Shown here: in pieces, positions 1 to 8,989 of the stretch
How positions within the stretch are numbered: position 1 is the first letter of the stretch
Layout: each line of letters starts with the position of its first letter
DNA from: Boseongicola sp. H5
Lineage (GTDB): Bacteria > Pseudomonadota > Alphaproteobacteria > Rhodobacterales > Rhodobacteraceae
Assembly (NCBI GenBank): GCA_020622165.1
Contig: JACNMN010000007.1
Span: 62,001-126,000, forward strand
Reading direction: 5' to 3'
DNA: 64,000 nt
Translations under genes and position numbers: made by a program
Notes under the pieces: model-generated
What the model was told of the DNA's origin: nothing
Seen by the model: the letters and a program-made list of their open reading frames with translations, nothing else
Database searches by the model: none

Positions 1-1428
1 GGGCATCTCCCTGAGATTTTCCATCGCCCGGATGCCGATCAGAAGATGGCGCGAGACCTGCGTTTTATAGAACGCGCTCGCCATTCCGGGCAGTTTCAGT
101 TCTCCGTGCAGCGGCTTGTCCGAAACGCAAAGCAGCGTTCCGTAGGGCACGCGGAAACGGAACCCGTTGGCCGCAATCGTGGCACTCTCCATATCCAGCG
201 CGATCGCGCGCGACTGGCTGAGGCGCTGCACCGGGCCGCTATGATCCCTGAGTTCCCAGTTGCGGTTGTCGATGGTGGCCACCGTTCCCGTCCGCATGAT
301 CCGCTTCAGGTCATAACCTTCCACATCGCTCACATCGGCCACGGCTTCCTCAAGCGCGATCTGCACCTCCGCCAGCGCCGGGATCGGCACCCAGACCGGC
401 AGGTCGTCATCAAGCACGTGGTCTTCCCGCAGATAGGCATGGGCCAGAACGAAATCGCCAAGCGATTGCGAGTTCCGCAACCCCGCGCAATGCCCCACCA
501 TCAGCCAGACATGGGGGCGCAGGACCGCGATATGATCCGTCGCGGTTTTCGCGTTCGAGGGGCCGACGCCGATATTGACCAGCGTGATGCCGGCCCCGCC
601 CGGGCGGGTCAGGTGATAGGTCGGCATCTGTGGCAGTTTTGGCGGCGTGTTCAGCGCTTGGTCGGGATCGGTGATCACGTCATTCCCGGGGCCGACAAGT
701 GCGGTGTAGCCGCTATCGGGGTCACGAAGTGCGGCCCGGCCGAACTCCACGAACTCCTCCACATAGAACTGGTAGTTGGTGAAAAGCACGTGGTTCTGGA
801 AATGCTCGGGCGCTGTTGCGGTGTAATGGGCAAGGCGCGCCAGCGAATAGTCGATGCGCTGCGCGGTGAAGGGCGCCAGCGCCCCGGATCCGTCCTCGTT
901 ATGGTAGCCGAAGCCGTTGACGATCTCGTCATTGGTGGTGCCCAGATCGGGCACGTCGAACACATCGCGCAGCGGGAAGGCCAGCGCGCCATCCTGCGGC
1001 ACCTGCATATCCGCATCGTTCAGCACCGCGAAATGGACCGGGATCGGTGTCATCGACGGGCCGATACTGACCGGAACCTGATGATTTTCGATCAGCAGGC
1101 CGATCTGCTGGGTCAGATAATGCTTGAAGAGGTCAGGGCGGGTCACGGTCGTGGAGTAGGTTCCCGGCTCCGCCACGTGCCCGAAGGACAGGCGGCTGTC
1201 GATCTGTCCGAAGCTCGTCGTCGTGATACGGATCTCCGGATAAAACGCGCGGAAGCGTTTGTCGGGCATCTCGCCCATGACCACCTCGGCGAAATGCGCG
1301 CTCAGGAATGACGTCGCGGTCTCGTACAACTCGCGCAGATAGGCCACGGCCTCCTTGGGGTCGGTGAAGCTTTTCACACCCTGATCGGCGGGGCTTTCCA
1401 CCGGCAAATGTATCATGGGCGCGGTCAT
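1..1428 (-). CDS. amn: AMP nucleosidase, C-terminus cut by window edge
   Basis: Hydrolyses AMP to adenine and ribose 5-phosphate in the cytoplasm. The reading frame is open to base 1 (476 codons visible), so only the last residues of a roughly 485-490-residue protein should be missing. It starts MTAPMIHLPV at an ATG with AAGGA upstream. Highly characteristic Amn blocks are visible: GVGPSNAKTATDHIAVLRP, WLMVGHCAGLRNSQ, VLAHAYLREDHVLD, DMESATIAANGFRFRVPYG and LCVSDKPLHGE; the last two lie in the nucleoside-phosphorylase-like catalytic domain. The start ATG overlaps the stop of the upstream adenine deaminase gene (ATGA), so the two are probably co-translated: AMP is split to adenine here and adenine is then deaminated by the neighbour. 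Confidence 0.95.
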   Translation of the reverse strand, partial: MTAPMIHLPVESPADQGVKSFTDPKEAVAYLRELYETATSFLSAHFAEVVMGEMPDKRFRAFYPEIRITTTSFGQIDSRLSFGHVAEPGTYSTTVTRPDLFKHYLTQQIGLLIENHQVPVSIGPSMTPIPVHFAVLNDADMQVPQDGALAFPLRDVFDVPDLGTTNDEIVNGFGYHNEDGSGALAPFTAQRIDYSLARLAHYTATAPEHFQNHVLFTNYQFYVEEFVEFGRAALRDPDSGYTALVGPGNDVITDPDQALNTPPKLPQMPTYHLTRPGGAGITLVNIGVGPSNAKTATDHIAVLRPHVWLMVGHCAGLRNSQSLGDFVLAHAYLREDHVLDDDLPVWVPIPALAEVQIALEEAVADVSDVEGYDLKRIMRTGTVATIDNRNWELRDHSGPVQRLSQSRAIALDMESATIAANGFRFRVPYGTLLCVSDKPLHGELKLPGMASAFYKTQVSRHLLIGIRAMENLREMP

Positions 1429-3224
1429 AAGGTATCCTTTTCGAACAAATCCGTCAGCTCAAAGCGGGTCACGTCGACCAGACCCAGATCGGATATCCGA
1501 AGTTCCGGGATGACCACCAGCGCCAGAAGCGAATGCTGCATATAGGCATTGTTGAGCGTGCAGCCACAGGCCACCATCGCTTCGACCATCGCCTGTGCTT
1601 TCGCGGCCACCTCCGCGGCCGGGCGGTCGGACATCAATCCGGCGATCGGCAGGTCCACCAGCGCCAGCTCCGCGCCATCCCTGAAAACGGTCACACCGCC
1701 GCCAACCTCCGCCAGCCGCATGCTGGCTCTGGCCATGCTGTCCCGATCCGTGCCGACCACGATCATGTGATGGCTGTCATGGGCCACGGTCGAGGCAACG
1801 GCGACATTGCCCTGATATCCGAAGCCCGAGACGAACCCGTTGACCACGCCGCCCGTGCCCTTGTGCCGTTCGACCAATGCGATCTGGCAGACGTCGCCCG
1901 CCCCCTCCACCACGCCATCGCGCACCGGCAGATCGGCGGTCAGCGCCCTGGTCGGCGCCTGGTTCTCCACCACGCCGATCACCTTGGCCTTGACCTGATT
2001 GGCGCCATCGGGCGCGGCAATCTCGAAATCCGTCGCGCTGAGTGTCTTGCCCAGATTGACCGATCTGCGGGTATCGTCAGGCCAATCCAGATGCGGGCAG
2101 GCAACAAGGCAATCGCCATCCTGCGCCACCTTCCTGCCCCGCGCATAGACGGTTTCAACCGGCAGGCTGCGCAAATCCGATGTCACGATCAGATCCGCCC
2201 GGCGCCCCGGCGCGATCGACCCAAGTTCGCGCTCCAGCCCGAAATGCGTCGCGGTGTTGATCGTGGCCATCTGCAACGCGATCAGCGGGTCACAGCCGCA
2301 CGCGATGGCATGGCGCAGAACCCGGTTCATATGCCCGTCATTCACCAGCGTGCCGGAATGGCAATCATCCGTGCACAGGATGAAGTTGCGCGGATCCAGC
2401 CCGCGCTCGGTGACGGCGGTGATCTGCCTTTCCACATCATACCAGGCAGACCCGAGGCGCAGCATCGCCCGCATCCCCTGACGCACCCGCGCGATGGCGT
2501 CCGCCTCGGCCACACCTTCATGATCGTCTGCCGGCCCGCCCGCGGCATAGGCGTGAAACGCCGGGCCCAGATCGGAGGAGGCGTAATGCCCACCGATCAC
2601 TTTGCCGGCCTTTACGGTTTTGGCCATCTCGGCCAGCAACATCGCATCGCCCGCAACCACGCCGGGAAAGTTCATCATCTCGCCCAGACCGACGATGCCC
2701 GGCCAGGTCATCGCCTCGGCCACGTCCTCGGGCCCGATCCCGAAACCGGTGGTCTCCAGACCCGGCGCGGAGGGCGCGCAGGAGGGCATCTGGGTATAGA
2801 TGTTGACCGGTTGCAGCTGCGCCTCGTCATGCATCAGCCTGACACCGCGCAGACCGAAGACATTGGCGATCTCATGGGGGTCGGTGAACATCGTGGTGGT
2901 GCCGTGCGGAATGACGGCACGGGCAAACTCGGCGGGTGTCAGCATGCCGCTTTCGATATGCATATGCCCATCGCAAAAACCGGGGATCAGATATCTTCCC
3001 TGAAGATCGGCAAGCTCCGTATCCGGCCCGATGCAATGGCCGGCATCCGGACCCACATAGGCGAACCGTCCGCAAGCCACCGCCACATCCCACCCGTCGA
3101 GAATCTCGCGGGTTTGCACATTGACCAGACAGGCGTTTCTCAGCACCAGATCGGCGGATTTTCGTCCGGCCGCGACAGCCACCAGATCGGCGGCGCTATC
3201 GGCCCAGGTCTTCAGCATTTCCAT
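1425..3224 (-). CDS. ade: adenine deaminase
   Basis: Metal-dependent amidohydrolase converting adenine to hypoxanthine plus ammonia (purine salvage). About 599 residues, normal for bacterial Ade. Metal-binding motif GHMHIES lies near residues 86-92 and DPHEIAN near 115-121; the mid-protein FILCTDDCHSG and the C-terminal VVVGTDRDSM/GGG.TVFRDG region also fit the Ade family. I chose the ATG of MEMLKTWADS at 3224 because GTGGGA lies about 10 bases upstream; an in-frame GTG five codons earlier is possible. The stop overlaps the amn start, and the sulfotransferase-like gene lies upstream on the same strand after a short gap. Confidence 0.95.
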   Translation of the reverse strand: MEMLKTWADSAADLVAVAAGRKSADLVLRNACLVNVQTREILDGWDVAVACGRFAYVGPDAGHCIGPDTELADLQGRYLIPGFCDGHMHIESGMLTPAEFARAVIPHGTTTMFTDPHEIANVFGLRGVRLMHDEAQLQPVNIYTQMPSCAPSAPGLETTGFGIGPEDVAEAMTWPGIVGLGEMMNFPGVVAGDAMLLAEMAKTVKAGKVIGGHYASSDLGPAFHAYAAGGPADDHEGVAEADAIARVRQGMRAMLRLGSAWYDVERQITAVTERGLDPRNFILCTDDCHSGTLVNDGHMNRVLRHAIACGCDPLIALQMATINTATHFGLERELGSIAPGRRADLIVTSDLRSLPVETVYARGRKVAQDGDCLVACPHLDWPDDTRRSVNLGKTLSATDFEIAAPDGANQVKAKVIGVVENQAPTRALTADLPVRDGVVEGAGDVCQIALVERHKGTGGVVNGFVSGFGYQGNVAVASTVAHDSHHMIVVGTDRDSMARASMRLAEVGGGVTVFRDGAELALVDLPIAGLMSDRPAAEVAAKAQAMVEAMVACGCTLNNAYMQHSLLALVVIPELRISDLGLVDVTRFELTDLFEKDTL

Positions 3225-3280
3225 GGCACAGTTTCCCACCGTGACAGGCCGGCTTCAAGCGACATTTCGATGACGGCGGG

Positions 3281-3985
3281 TCAGACCGTCAGAGCGTCGG
3301 CGCGCATCTGCTCATAAATGGGCAGCGCCGCGTCCAGCACGGGGCGATGGGCCTCCAAGACGACCGGCAAAGGGCCTTCGGCACCCGCGAACCCGGTGCT
3401 GTCATGCACCGCGCCATACCAGTGTCTGGCCCAGATCCCATCCTCGGGCCGGCCGCCTCTGGGCCAGCGCAACATGGCCCCGGTGAACGACAGCCCAAGC
3501 GCCCCGCACAGCGCCTCCAGCATCCCTCGGGGGGTCTGCCGGATATCGAAACTGTCGATCACCACACCGCCAAGCCGCCTATAGAGCGCCGCTTGCTGGG
3601 GAAACCCGATATCCTCCAGCGTCACCGCCTCGCGCTTGGCCGCATAGCTCGCGATCACTCGTGCCGGATGCCGGATCAGGTGGACATTTACGCAGTCCTC
3701 GGCCCAGTCCAGCGGAAAGCCGGGCAGCATGTGATGGGGCATGTGCTTCATGTAGAAATGCGCCTTGCCATCCGGAACCGGCCCGGCACAACGCGCACCA
3801 ATCACGGCCGGATCGCTTTCATGGGCGGCGATGATCTCACCGGCGAGCGGGTGATCCGAGCCGCTTTCCCGCAGATAGGCCCCATAGAACGGCTCGTCCC
3901 AGACGGCGCAATCGCCCCGCGCGGCGAATGCATACATCATCGCGGTGGAAAGGTTCCGCGGCCCAGACCACATGGCAATCTTCAT
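3281..3985 (-). CDS. sulfotransferase-like P-loop protein
   Basis: A 234-residue soluble protein beginning MKIAMWSGPRNLSTAMMYAF. The WSGPRNLSTAMM segment matches the 5'-phosphosulfate (PAPS-binding) loop of sulfotransferase-family proteins, and HLIRHPARVIASYA (around residues 100-115) matches the second, 3'-phosphate-binding region (RxP..xxxS). The overall size is typical of the short bacterial members. It could transfer sulfate, or bind another nucleotide with the same fold; the substrate cannot be read from sequence. It lies 36 bases downstream of a fold-type IV aminotransferase-like gene on the same strand, which suggests the two act together. The start is an ATG directly at the family N-terminus. 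Confidence 0.75.
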   Translation of the reverse strand: MKIAMWSGPRNLSTAMMYAFAARGDCAVWDEPFYGAYLRESGSDHPLAGEIIAAHESDPAVIGARCAGPVPDGKAHFYMKHMPHHMLPGFPLDWAEDCVNVHLIRHPARVIASYAAKREAVTLEDIGFPQQAALYRRLGGVVIDSFDIRQTPRGMLEALCGALGLSFTGAMLRWPRGGRPEDGIWARHWYGAVHDSTGFAGAEGPLPVVLEAHRPVLDAALPIYEQMRADALTV

Positions 3986-4021
3986 CTCACTCGCCCCGCA
4001 TGCGCGCCGCGCACGAACCGT

Positions 4022-4927
4022 TCATCCATCGCGCGCCACCAGATCGGCATAGAGCGCCCGGATTCTCTGCGTCATCGCCCCCATCCGGCCATCGCCGATC
4101 TGCCGTCCGTCGATCTCCCCCACCGGGGTCTGCGCACCGAACGTGCCGGTCAGAAACGCCTCCTGCGCCCCGTAGGTCTCGAGCAGCGAGTAATTCCGCT
4201 CGAAAACCGGAATGTCATTGGCGCGGCAGAGGTTGATCACCTTCTGGCGGGTGATCCCGTTCATGCAGTAATCGCCGGTCGAGGTCCAAACCTCGCCCTT
4301 GCGCACGATGAAGAAATTGCACGCATTGGTCGTGTTCACGAAACCATGCACGTCGAGCATCAGCGCCTCGTCCGCCCCGGCCTTTTCGGCGGCAATGCAG
4401 GCCAGGATGCAATTGAGCTTCGAATGGGAGTTCAGCTTCGGATCCTGCGTCATCGGCAGGCCCCGCAGATGCGGCACCGTGGCCAGCCGGATCGGGCGCG
4501 GCAGGGATGGGCGGGAATGCTCCATGATGATCACCACGGTCGGACCGGACACCGACAGGGCCGGGTGCTGGAACGGGCGCTGCTTCACGCCGCGCGTCAC
4601 CATCAGACGGGCATGGGCATCACCGTGCATCCCGTTGGCGGCACGGGTTTCCTCCAGCGCCGCGCGCAGACCCGGACGATCAAGGCCGATATCCAGGTCG
4701 ATCGCCTTGGCCGCGTCGAACAGGCGGTCCAGATGCTCATCCAGAAACGCCCAGCGCCCGTTGTAAAGCCGCAGGCCTTCCCATACGCCATCGCCCAGCA
4801 TGAAGCCGCTGTCATAGACGCTGACCATCGCCGCGCCGCGCGGCTTCAGCACGCCGTTCACCCAAATCAGGATGTTGTCGTTCCGCGCATCCTCTTCCGC
4901 CTGATGGGTTGTCACCGCGTCGTCCAT
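4022..4927 (-). CDS. fold-type IV (class IV) aminotransferase-like PLP protein
   Basis: A 301-residue member of the branched-chain/D-amino-acid aminotransferase superfamily. Domain landmarks: [20 protein letters not shown] (residues 38-57), the lysine-containing [12 protein letters not shown] (Lys170 the expected PLP lysine) and [10 protein letters not shown] near residue 240. In this superfamily a Glu (VTEGSSSN in D-amino-acid transaminase) contacts the pyridine nitrogen of PLP; here the aligned stretch reads VNTTNACN, placing Thr199 at that position. The enzyme may therefore be catalytically altered. I start at [10 protein letters not shown] because GAGGGAG lies upstream; a longer in-frame start exists. 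It is followed by the sulfotransferase-like gene. True substrate unknown; a generic name such as D-amino-acid or branched-chain transaminase would be an over-call. Confidence 0.85.
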   Translation of the reverse strand: MDDAVTTHQAEEDARNDNILIWVNGVLKPRGAAMVSVYDSGFMLGDGVWEGLRLYNGRWAFLDEHLDRLFDAAKAIDLDIGLDRPGLRAALEETRAANGMHGDAHARLMVTRGVKQRPFQHPALSVSGPTVVIIMEHSRPSLPRPIRLATVPHLRGLPMTQDPKLNSHSKLNCILACIAAEKAGADEALMLDVHGFVNTTNACNFFIVRKGEVWTSTGDYCMNGITRQKVINLCRANDIPVFERNYSLLETYGAQEAFLTGTFGAQTPVGEIDGRQIGDGRMGAMTQRIRALYADLVARDG

Positions 4928-5037
4928 GGCCAGGGCTCCCTCTTCACCGCTCCGTGACCTCACACCCATGTGCGTTGTATTTCAATGCCTCTCGATCGTT
5001 AAACTGTGGCCGACCGCAGTATGGAGCGCGCTTTCCC

Positions 5038-5703
5038 ATGTCCCGACTTCCGATCCGCGACACGCTGAAAATCGCCATGCTTGGCGTTGCCATTCTGGCC
5101 GGGCTGGCCTTGCAGCATGGCAAGGCCCATGCCGCCGATATTCAGACAACCGTGGTTGCCGGCGGGTGTTTCTGGTGCGTCGAGGCGGATTTCGAACAGG
5201 TGCCCGGCGTGATCGAAGTCGTCTCGGGCTATGCGGGCGGAACGGTCGCCAACCCGACCTATCGGCAGGTCGTGCGCGGCGGCACCGGACATCTGGAGGT
5301 CGCGCAGATCACCTATGACGCGGACCGGCTGTCCTACGCGGATCTGCTGCACATGTTCCTGCGGTCCGTCGATCCACTGGATGCGGGCGGGCAGTTCTGC
5401 GACCGGGGGCACAGCTACAGCACCGCGATTTTCGTGGAAACCCCGCAGGAACGTGCGACTGCCGAGGCGGCGCTGGCCGAGGCAAGCGCCGAACTGGGCC
5501 GTCAGGTCGTGACGCCCGTGCGGGACGCGGCGCCGTTCTACCCTGCCGAGGCGTATCATCAGGATTACTACCGCAGTTCCGATCTGATCGTGACACGATT
5601 CGGCCCGCGGCGGAAATCAGTGGCCTATGAGCTTTACCGCGAAGCCTGTGGCCGGGACGCGCGGCTGCGCGAGCTTTGGGGCAACGCCGCACTCACCCAT
5701 TGA
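5038..5703 (+). CDS. msrA: peptide-methionine (S)-S-oxide reductase, exported
   Basis: Repairs the S-epimer of methionine sulfoxide in oxidised proteins. The catalytic motif GCFWC lies at residues 43-47 (catalytic Cys44), followed by [30 protein letters not shown] and YHQDYY, all MsrA hallmarks. The first 32 residues (basic MSRLPIR, hydrophobic stretch, cleavage near AHA/AD) form a signal peptide, so this copy should act in the periplasm on oxidised envelope proteins. The 221-residue length fits MsrA plus the leader. I start at ATG 5038, with GGAG about a dozen bases upstream; a longer frame extends to 4909 but lacks family similarity. It converges with yggT across 3 bases. Confidence 0.93.
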   Translation: MSRLPIRDTLKIAMLGVAILAGLALQHGKAHAADIQTTVVAGGCFWCVEADFEQVPGVIEVVSGYAGGTVANPTYRQVVRGGTGHLEVAQITYDADRLSYADLLHMFLRSVDPLDAGGQFCDRGHSYSTAIFVETPQERATAEAALAEASAELGRQVVTPVRDAAPFYPAEAYHQDYYRSSDLIVTRFGPRRKSVAYELYREACGRDARLRELWGNAALTH

Positions 5704-5706
5704 GCG

Positions 5707-5994
5707 TCAGAGGAACAAGGCCACGTTGTTGCGCAGGATGATCTCCAGCGCGTAAAGGCCCAGAATCACCACCAGCGGCGCCAGATCCAGCCCGCCCATG
5801 CTCGGCAACAGCCGGCGGATCGGCGCATAGACGGGCTCAAGCAGCCGGTTCAGCCCGTCCCAGATCTGGGCGACAACCGGCTGGCGCATGTTCAGCACGC
5901 CGAAATTGATCAGCCAGCTCATGATCACATGGGCGATCACGATGAAGAACGCCACGTTGATCAGGAGCATCAGTATTTGGAAAAGCGAGGTCAT
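5707..5994 (-). CDS. YggT family integral membrane protein
   Basis: A 95-residue protein with two hydrophobic helices (about residues 5-28 and 68-90) joined by the conserved cytoplasmic segment LLEPVYAPIRRLLP, the signature of the YggT/YlmG family. Members are linked to osmotic tolerance in bacteria and to thylakoid/nucleoid organisation in plastids; the biochemical role is not settled. The predicted start MTSLFQILML needs no adjustment. It is convergent with msrA and lies tail-to-tail within 3 bases. Confidence 0.88.
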   Translation of the reverse strand: MTSLFQILMLLINVAFFIVIAHVIMSWLINFGVLNMRQPVVAQIWDGLNRLLEPVYAPIRRLLPSMGGLDLAPLVVILGLYALEIILRNNVALFL

Positions 5995-6115
5995 GCGCGC
6001 GGCCTTTTGCCTTGGAAATCAGCTTGCTTCCAGACCTAAGCGGGATGTGCAGGCTCTGCAAGTGACGCAACGCCCGGGCTTGACCCCGACGCAAACCGAA
6101 ATCATCTGCCCGATC

Positions 6116-6646
6116 ATGACCCCGATCATCCGCACCGCCGCCGAAATGCTGCGCGCCCGCCGCGCCGACCCTCTGCCGCTTCTGGGGCTGCACAAGACCC
6201 GAATGCGGTGCTGGCCCGGCGATATCGACCTTTTTGTGGAACTGAACAACGGGCGCACGCTGTCGCTGTTCGATATCGGCCGCTTCGGGCTGGCGGTTCG
6301 GATCGGGCTGATAAAGGTCCTCCGACAGCGCCGATGGGGTCTGGTCGTGGCCGGAAGCTCGGTACGCTACCGGGCCCGCATCCGGCCGTTTCAGACCTTC
6401 GAGATGCGCAGCCGCGCGCTCGCTTGGGATGCCCGGTTTGTCTATATCGAGCAATCCATGTGGCGGGGCGAGCTGTGCTGCAACCATGTCCTGCTGCGCA
6501 CCGCCGTGACGGAAAACGGCCGGATCGTGCCCACCGCGCAGGTGGTCGAGGCACTTGGCACATCGCAACCCTCCCCCGACCTTCCCGACTGGGCCGCCGC
6601 CTGGATCGATGCGGACGCGACCCGCCCCTGGCCGCCGCGAATGTAG
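6116..6646 (+). CDS. acyl-CoA thioesterase-like (hotdog fold) protein
   Basis: A 176-residue protein with the features of the 4HBT/THEM6-like thioesterase group: CWPGDIDLFVELNNGRTLSLFD (around residues 30-52) corresponds to the active-site helix region with D.N..VELNNGR, followed by YRARIRPFQTFEMRSRALAWD and a strand-rich C-terminus. It probably hydrolyses acyl-CoA or related thioesters, but the substrate cannot be deduced. I start at ATG 6116 (MTPIIRTAAEML) because that is where family similarity begins; the frame stays open further upstream. It is oriented with the MFS transporter that follows after 76 bases. Confidence 0.75.
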   Translation: MTPIIRTAAEMLRARRADPLPLLGLHKTRMRCWPGDIDLFVELNNGRTLSLFDIGRFGLAVRIGLIKVLRQRRWGLVVAGSSVRYRARIRPFQTFEMRSRALAWDARFVYIEQSMWRGELCCNHVLLRTAVTENGRIVPTAQVVEALGTSQPSPDLPDWAAAWIDADATRPWPPRM

Positions 6647-6722
6647 GCCACACGGGCATTTTCATTGCCAAATCGCCCCGCGCCACCGATGCTGCGCCGA
6701 AATCGGGACCATAGGGACGGGC

Positions 6723-8072
6723 ATGACAGCGACGGTATTGCAAAGGCGCATCTGGGGATGGTGGGCGTTCGACTGGGCAAGCCAGCCTTACAACACCCTG
6801 CTTCTGACCTTCATTTTCGGCCCCTATATCAACGAGTTGCTTGGCGACGGCACGGCGGCACAGACGGCCTGGGGCTATGGTATCGGTGCCGCCGGCCTGC
6901 TGATTGCTTTGATGGCGCCGATCCTTGGGGCGATAGCCGACAAGGCGGGCCACAAGATGCCGTTCATCTGGCTGTTTTCGCTGATGTACGTGATCGGCTC
7001 CGCGGGCCTGTGGCTGGCTGTGCCCGGCGATTTCAACCTCGTCTTCATCTTGTGTTTCTTCGCCATCGGCCTGATTGGAATGGAATTCGCGACGATCTTC
7101 ACCAACTCGCTGATGCCGTCTCTGGGCGGGCGCGCGGATATGGGCCGTATCTCGGGCACGGGATGGGCGATCGGCTATCTGGGCGGGTTTCTGGCGCTGG
7201 TGATCATGCTGCTGCTGCTGGCCGAAAACGCCGAAACCGGCAAAACCCTGATCGGGATCGATCCGATCCTGGGCCTGGATGCGGGGATGCGCGAAGGCAC
7301 CCGGGCGGTCGGCCCGCTCACGGCATTGTGGTTCGCCGTCTTCATGATCCCCTTCTTCCTCTGGGTGAAAGAGCCAAGGCTGCCAGACGCGGTACCGATA
7401 GGCAGGGCCGTGTCGACCGCTCTGCCCGATCTGGTGAGTCATCTCAAGGCCCTGCCTTCGGACCGGAGCCTGTTCGCCTTTCTGGGCTCCTCCATGTTCT
7501 ACCGCGACGGGTTGAACGGGATGTATGTCTTCGGTGGCATCTACGCGGCGGGCGTATTGGGATGGTCGGTCGTCGATGTGGGGATCTTCGGCATCCTTGC
7601 GGTGCTGACCGGCGCCCTTTTCGCCTGGCTTGGCGGCATGGCCGACAGCCGCTTCGGCCCCAAGCCCGTGATCACGCTCAACGTGGTCGTGCTGACCCTT
7701 GTGGGGATCGGCATCGTCTTCATCTCTCGGGACAGCGTCTTCGGCGTCCCGGTCGGGCCGGAATCCTTCTTACCAGATATCGCCTTCTACGTCCTTGGGG
7801 CGATGATCGGCGCGGCGGGCGGCGCCCTGCAATCGGCCAGCCGGACGATGCTGGTCCGACAGACAGAACCCGACCGGATGACCGAAGGCTTCGGGCTCTA
7901 TGCGCTGGCGGGCAAGGCGACCTCGTTCATCGCACCGCTTCTGATCGGGGTGACAACCCAGATAAGCGGTAGTCAGCAAATGGGGATCACACCGCTGATC
8001 GCCCTCTTCCTGCTTGGGCTTGTTCTGCTAATCTGGGTGAATCCAGATGGCCGACAGGAACCCGCCGCATGA
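6723..8072 (+). CDS. MFS transporter, UMF1 (Atg22-like) family
   Basis: A 449-residue polytopic membrane protein with about 12 hydrophobic segments. The N-terminal WGWWAFDWASQPYNTLLLTFIF carries the DWA.QP signature of the UMF1/Atg22-like branch of the major facilitator superfamily, whose founding yeast member exports amino acids from the vacuole. The second half contains GGMADSRFGPKPVI, the loop motif typical of MFS repeats. Start ATG 6723 is the natural beginning of this signature. The stop overlaps the start of mepA (ATGA), suggesting co-expression with the endopeptidase; moving wall-derived products is a possible but unproven role. Confidence 0.88.
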   Translation: MTATVLQRRIWGWWAFDWASQPYNTLLLTFIFGPYINELLGDGTAAQTAWGYGIGAAGLLIALMAPILGAIADKAGHKMPFIWLFSLMYVIGSAGLWLAVPGDFNLVFILCFFAIGLIGMEFATIFTNSLMPSLGGRADMGRISGTGWAIGYLGGFLALVIMLLLLAENAETGKTLIGIDPILGLDAGMREGTRAVGPLTALWFAVFMIPFFLWVKEPRLPDAVPIGRAVSTALPDLVSHLKALPSDRSLFAFLGSSMFYRDGLNGMYVFGGIYAAGVLGWSVVDVGIFGILAVLTGALFAWLGGMADSRFGPKPVITLNVVVLTLVGIGIVFISRDSVFGVPVGPESFLPDIAFYVLGAMIGAAGGALQSASRTMLVRQTEPDRMTEGFGLYALAGKATSFIAPLLIGVTTQISGSQQMGITPLIALFLLGLVLLIWVNPDGRQEPAA

Positions 8073-8989
8073 TCCGCACCCGCCCCGTACTTGCCGCTCT
8101 CGGCCTTGCGGTTCTGGCCGCCTGCAACGGTGCCGGGCCGGATCGCAGGCCTGCCGCCCCCGCTATGCCGCCGCTGGATGTGACCCAGTCCCGACAGGAG
8201 GCGCGCCAGCTTTTCGGCGCCGAGAGTGTCAGCTACCCTGCCAGCCCCGCCGCGTTCGGCGGATATGCGCGCGGCTGCGTCGCGGGTGCCGAGCAATTGC
8301 CCGAAACCGGCCCGACCTGGCAGGCGATGCGCCTGAGCCGGAACCGCAACTGGGCCTTGCCGATCACGCTGGACTACGTTCAGGATCTCAGCCGCGAGGT
8401 GGCGCAGACCACCTCCTGGAACGGAGTTTACGTCGGCGATATGAGCCAGCCGAGAGGCGGGCCGATGCTGACCGGCCATCGCAGCCACCAATCCGGTCTC
8501 GACATAGATATCTGGATGCGGCCCGCCACCAATCTGAATCTCACCCGGGCCGAGCGGGAAACCCTCTCCTCCATCTCCATGCGGCGGGCCAATGGCGCCT
8601 ATGTCAATGACAGCTGGACCGAGGATCACTGGCGGGTCCTGCGCGCCGCCGCCTCCGACCCGCGCGTGGCGCGCATCTTCGTCTTTCCCGGTGCCAAAGT
8701 CTGGATGTGCGACAATGAAACCGGCGACCGCAGCTATCTGCGCAATATCCGGCCCTGGTGGGGCCATCACTACCATTTCCATGTGCGGCTATCCTGCCCG
8801 CCGGGCATGCCGGACTGCGAGGATCAGGCCGCACCGCCGCCCGGAGACGGCTGCGATCAGGCCCGCGAATGGGTTCAGAACATCCTGAACCCGCCGCCGC
8901 CAGACCCGAATGCGCCGCCACCCCAGCCGCGCCGGGAACTGACCCTTGGCGATCTGCCGCGCCAATGCGCGGCGATCCTGTCGCCCTGA
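8069..8989 (+). CDS. mepA: penicillin-insensitive murein DD-endopeptidase, lipoprotein
   Basis: A LAS-type zinc peptidase that cuts D-Ala-mDAP cross-links in peptidoglycan. Metal and catalytic motifs are clear: GHRSHQSGLDIDIW at residues 136-149 and WGHHYHFHVRL at 231-241. The N-terminus has a lipobox ending LAAC (Cys19), so it is likely an outer-membrane or periplasmic lipoprotein. The C-terminus is an unusual proline-rich tail (PPPPDPNAPPPQP) after the domain. Length 306 residues, slightly longer than the E. coli enzyme because of that tail. It overlaps the MFS gene upstream by 4 bases and the phytase-like esterase gene downstream by 25. Confidence 0.93.
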   Translation: MIRTRPVLAALGLAVLAACNGAGPDRRPAAPAMPPLDVTQSRQEARQLFGAESVSYPASPAAFGGYARGCVAGAEQLPETGPTWQAMRLSRNRNWALPITLDYVQDLSREVAQTTSWNGVYVGDMSQPRGGPMLTGHRSHQSGLDIDIWMRPATNLNLTRAERETLSSISMRRANGAYVNDSWTEDHWRVLRAAASDPRVARIFVFPGAKVWMCDNETGDRSYLRNIRPWWGHHYHFHVRLSCPPGMPDCEDQAAPPPGDGCDQAREWVQNILNPPPPDPNAPPPQPRRELTLGDLPRQCAAILSP

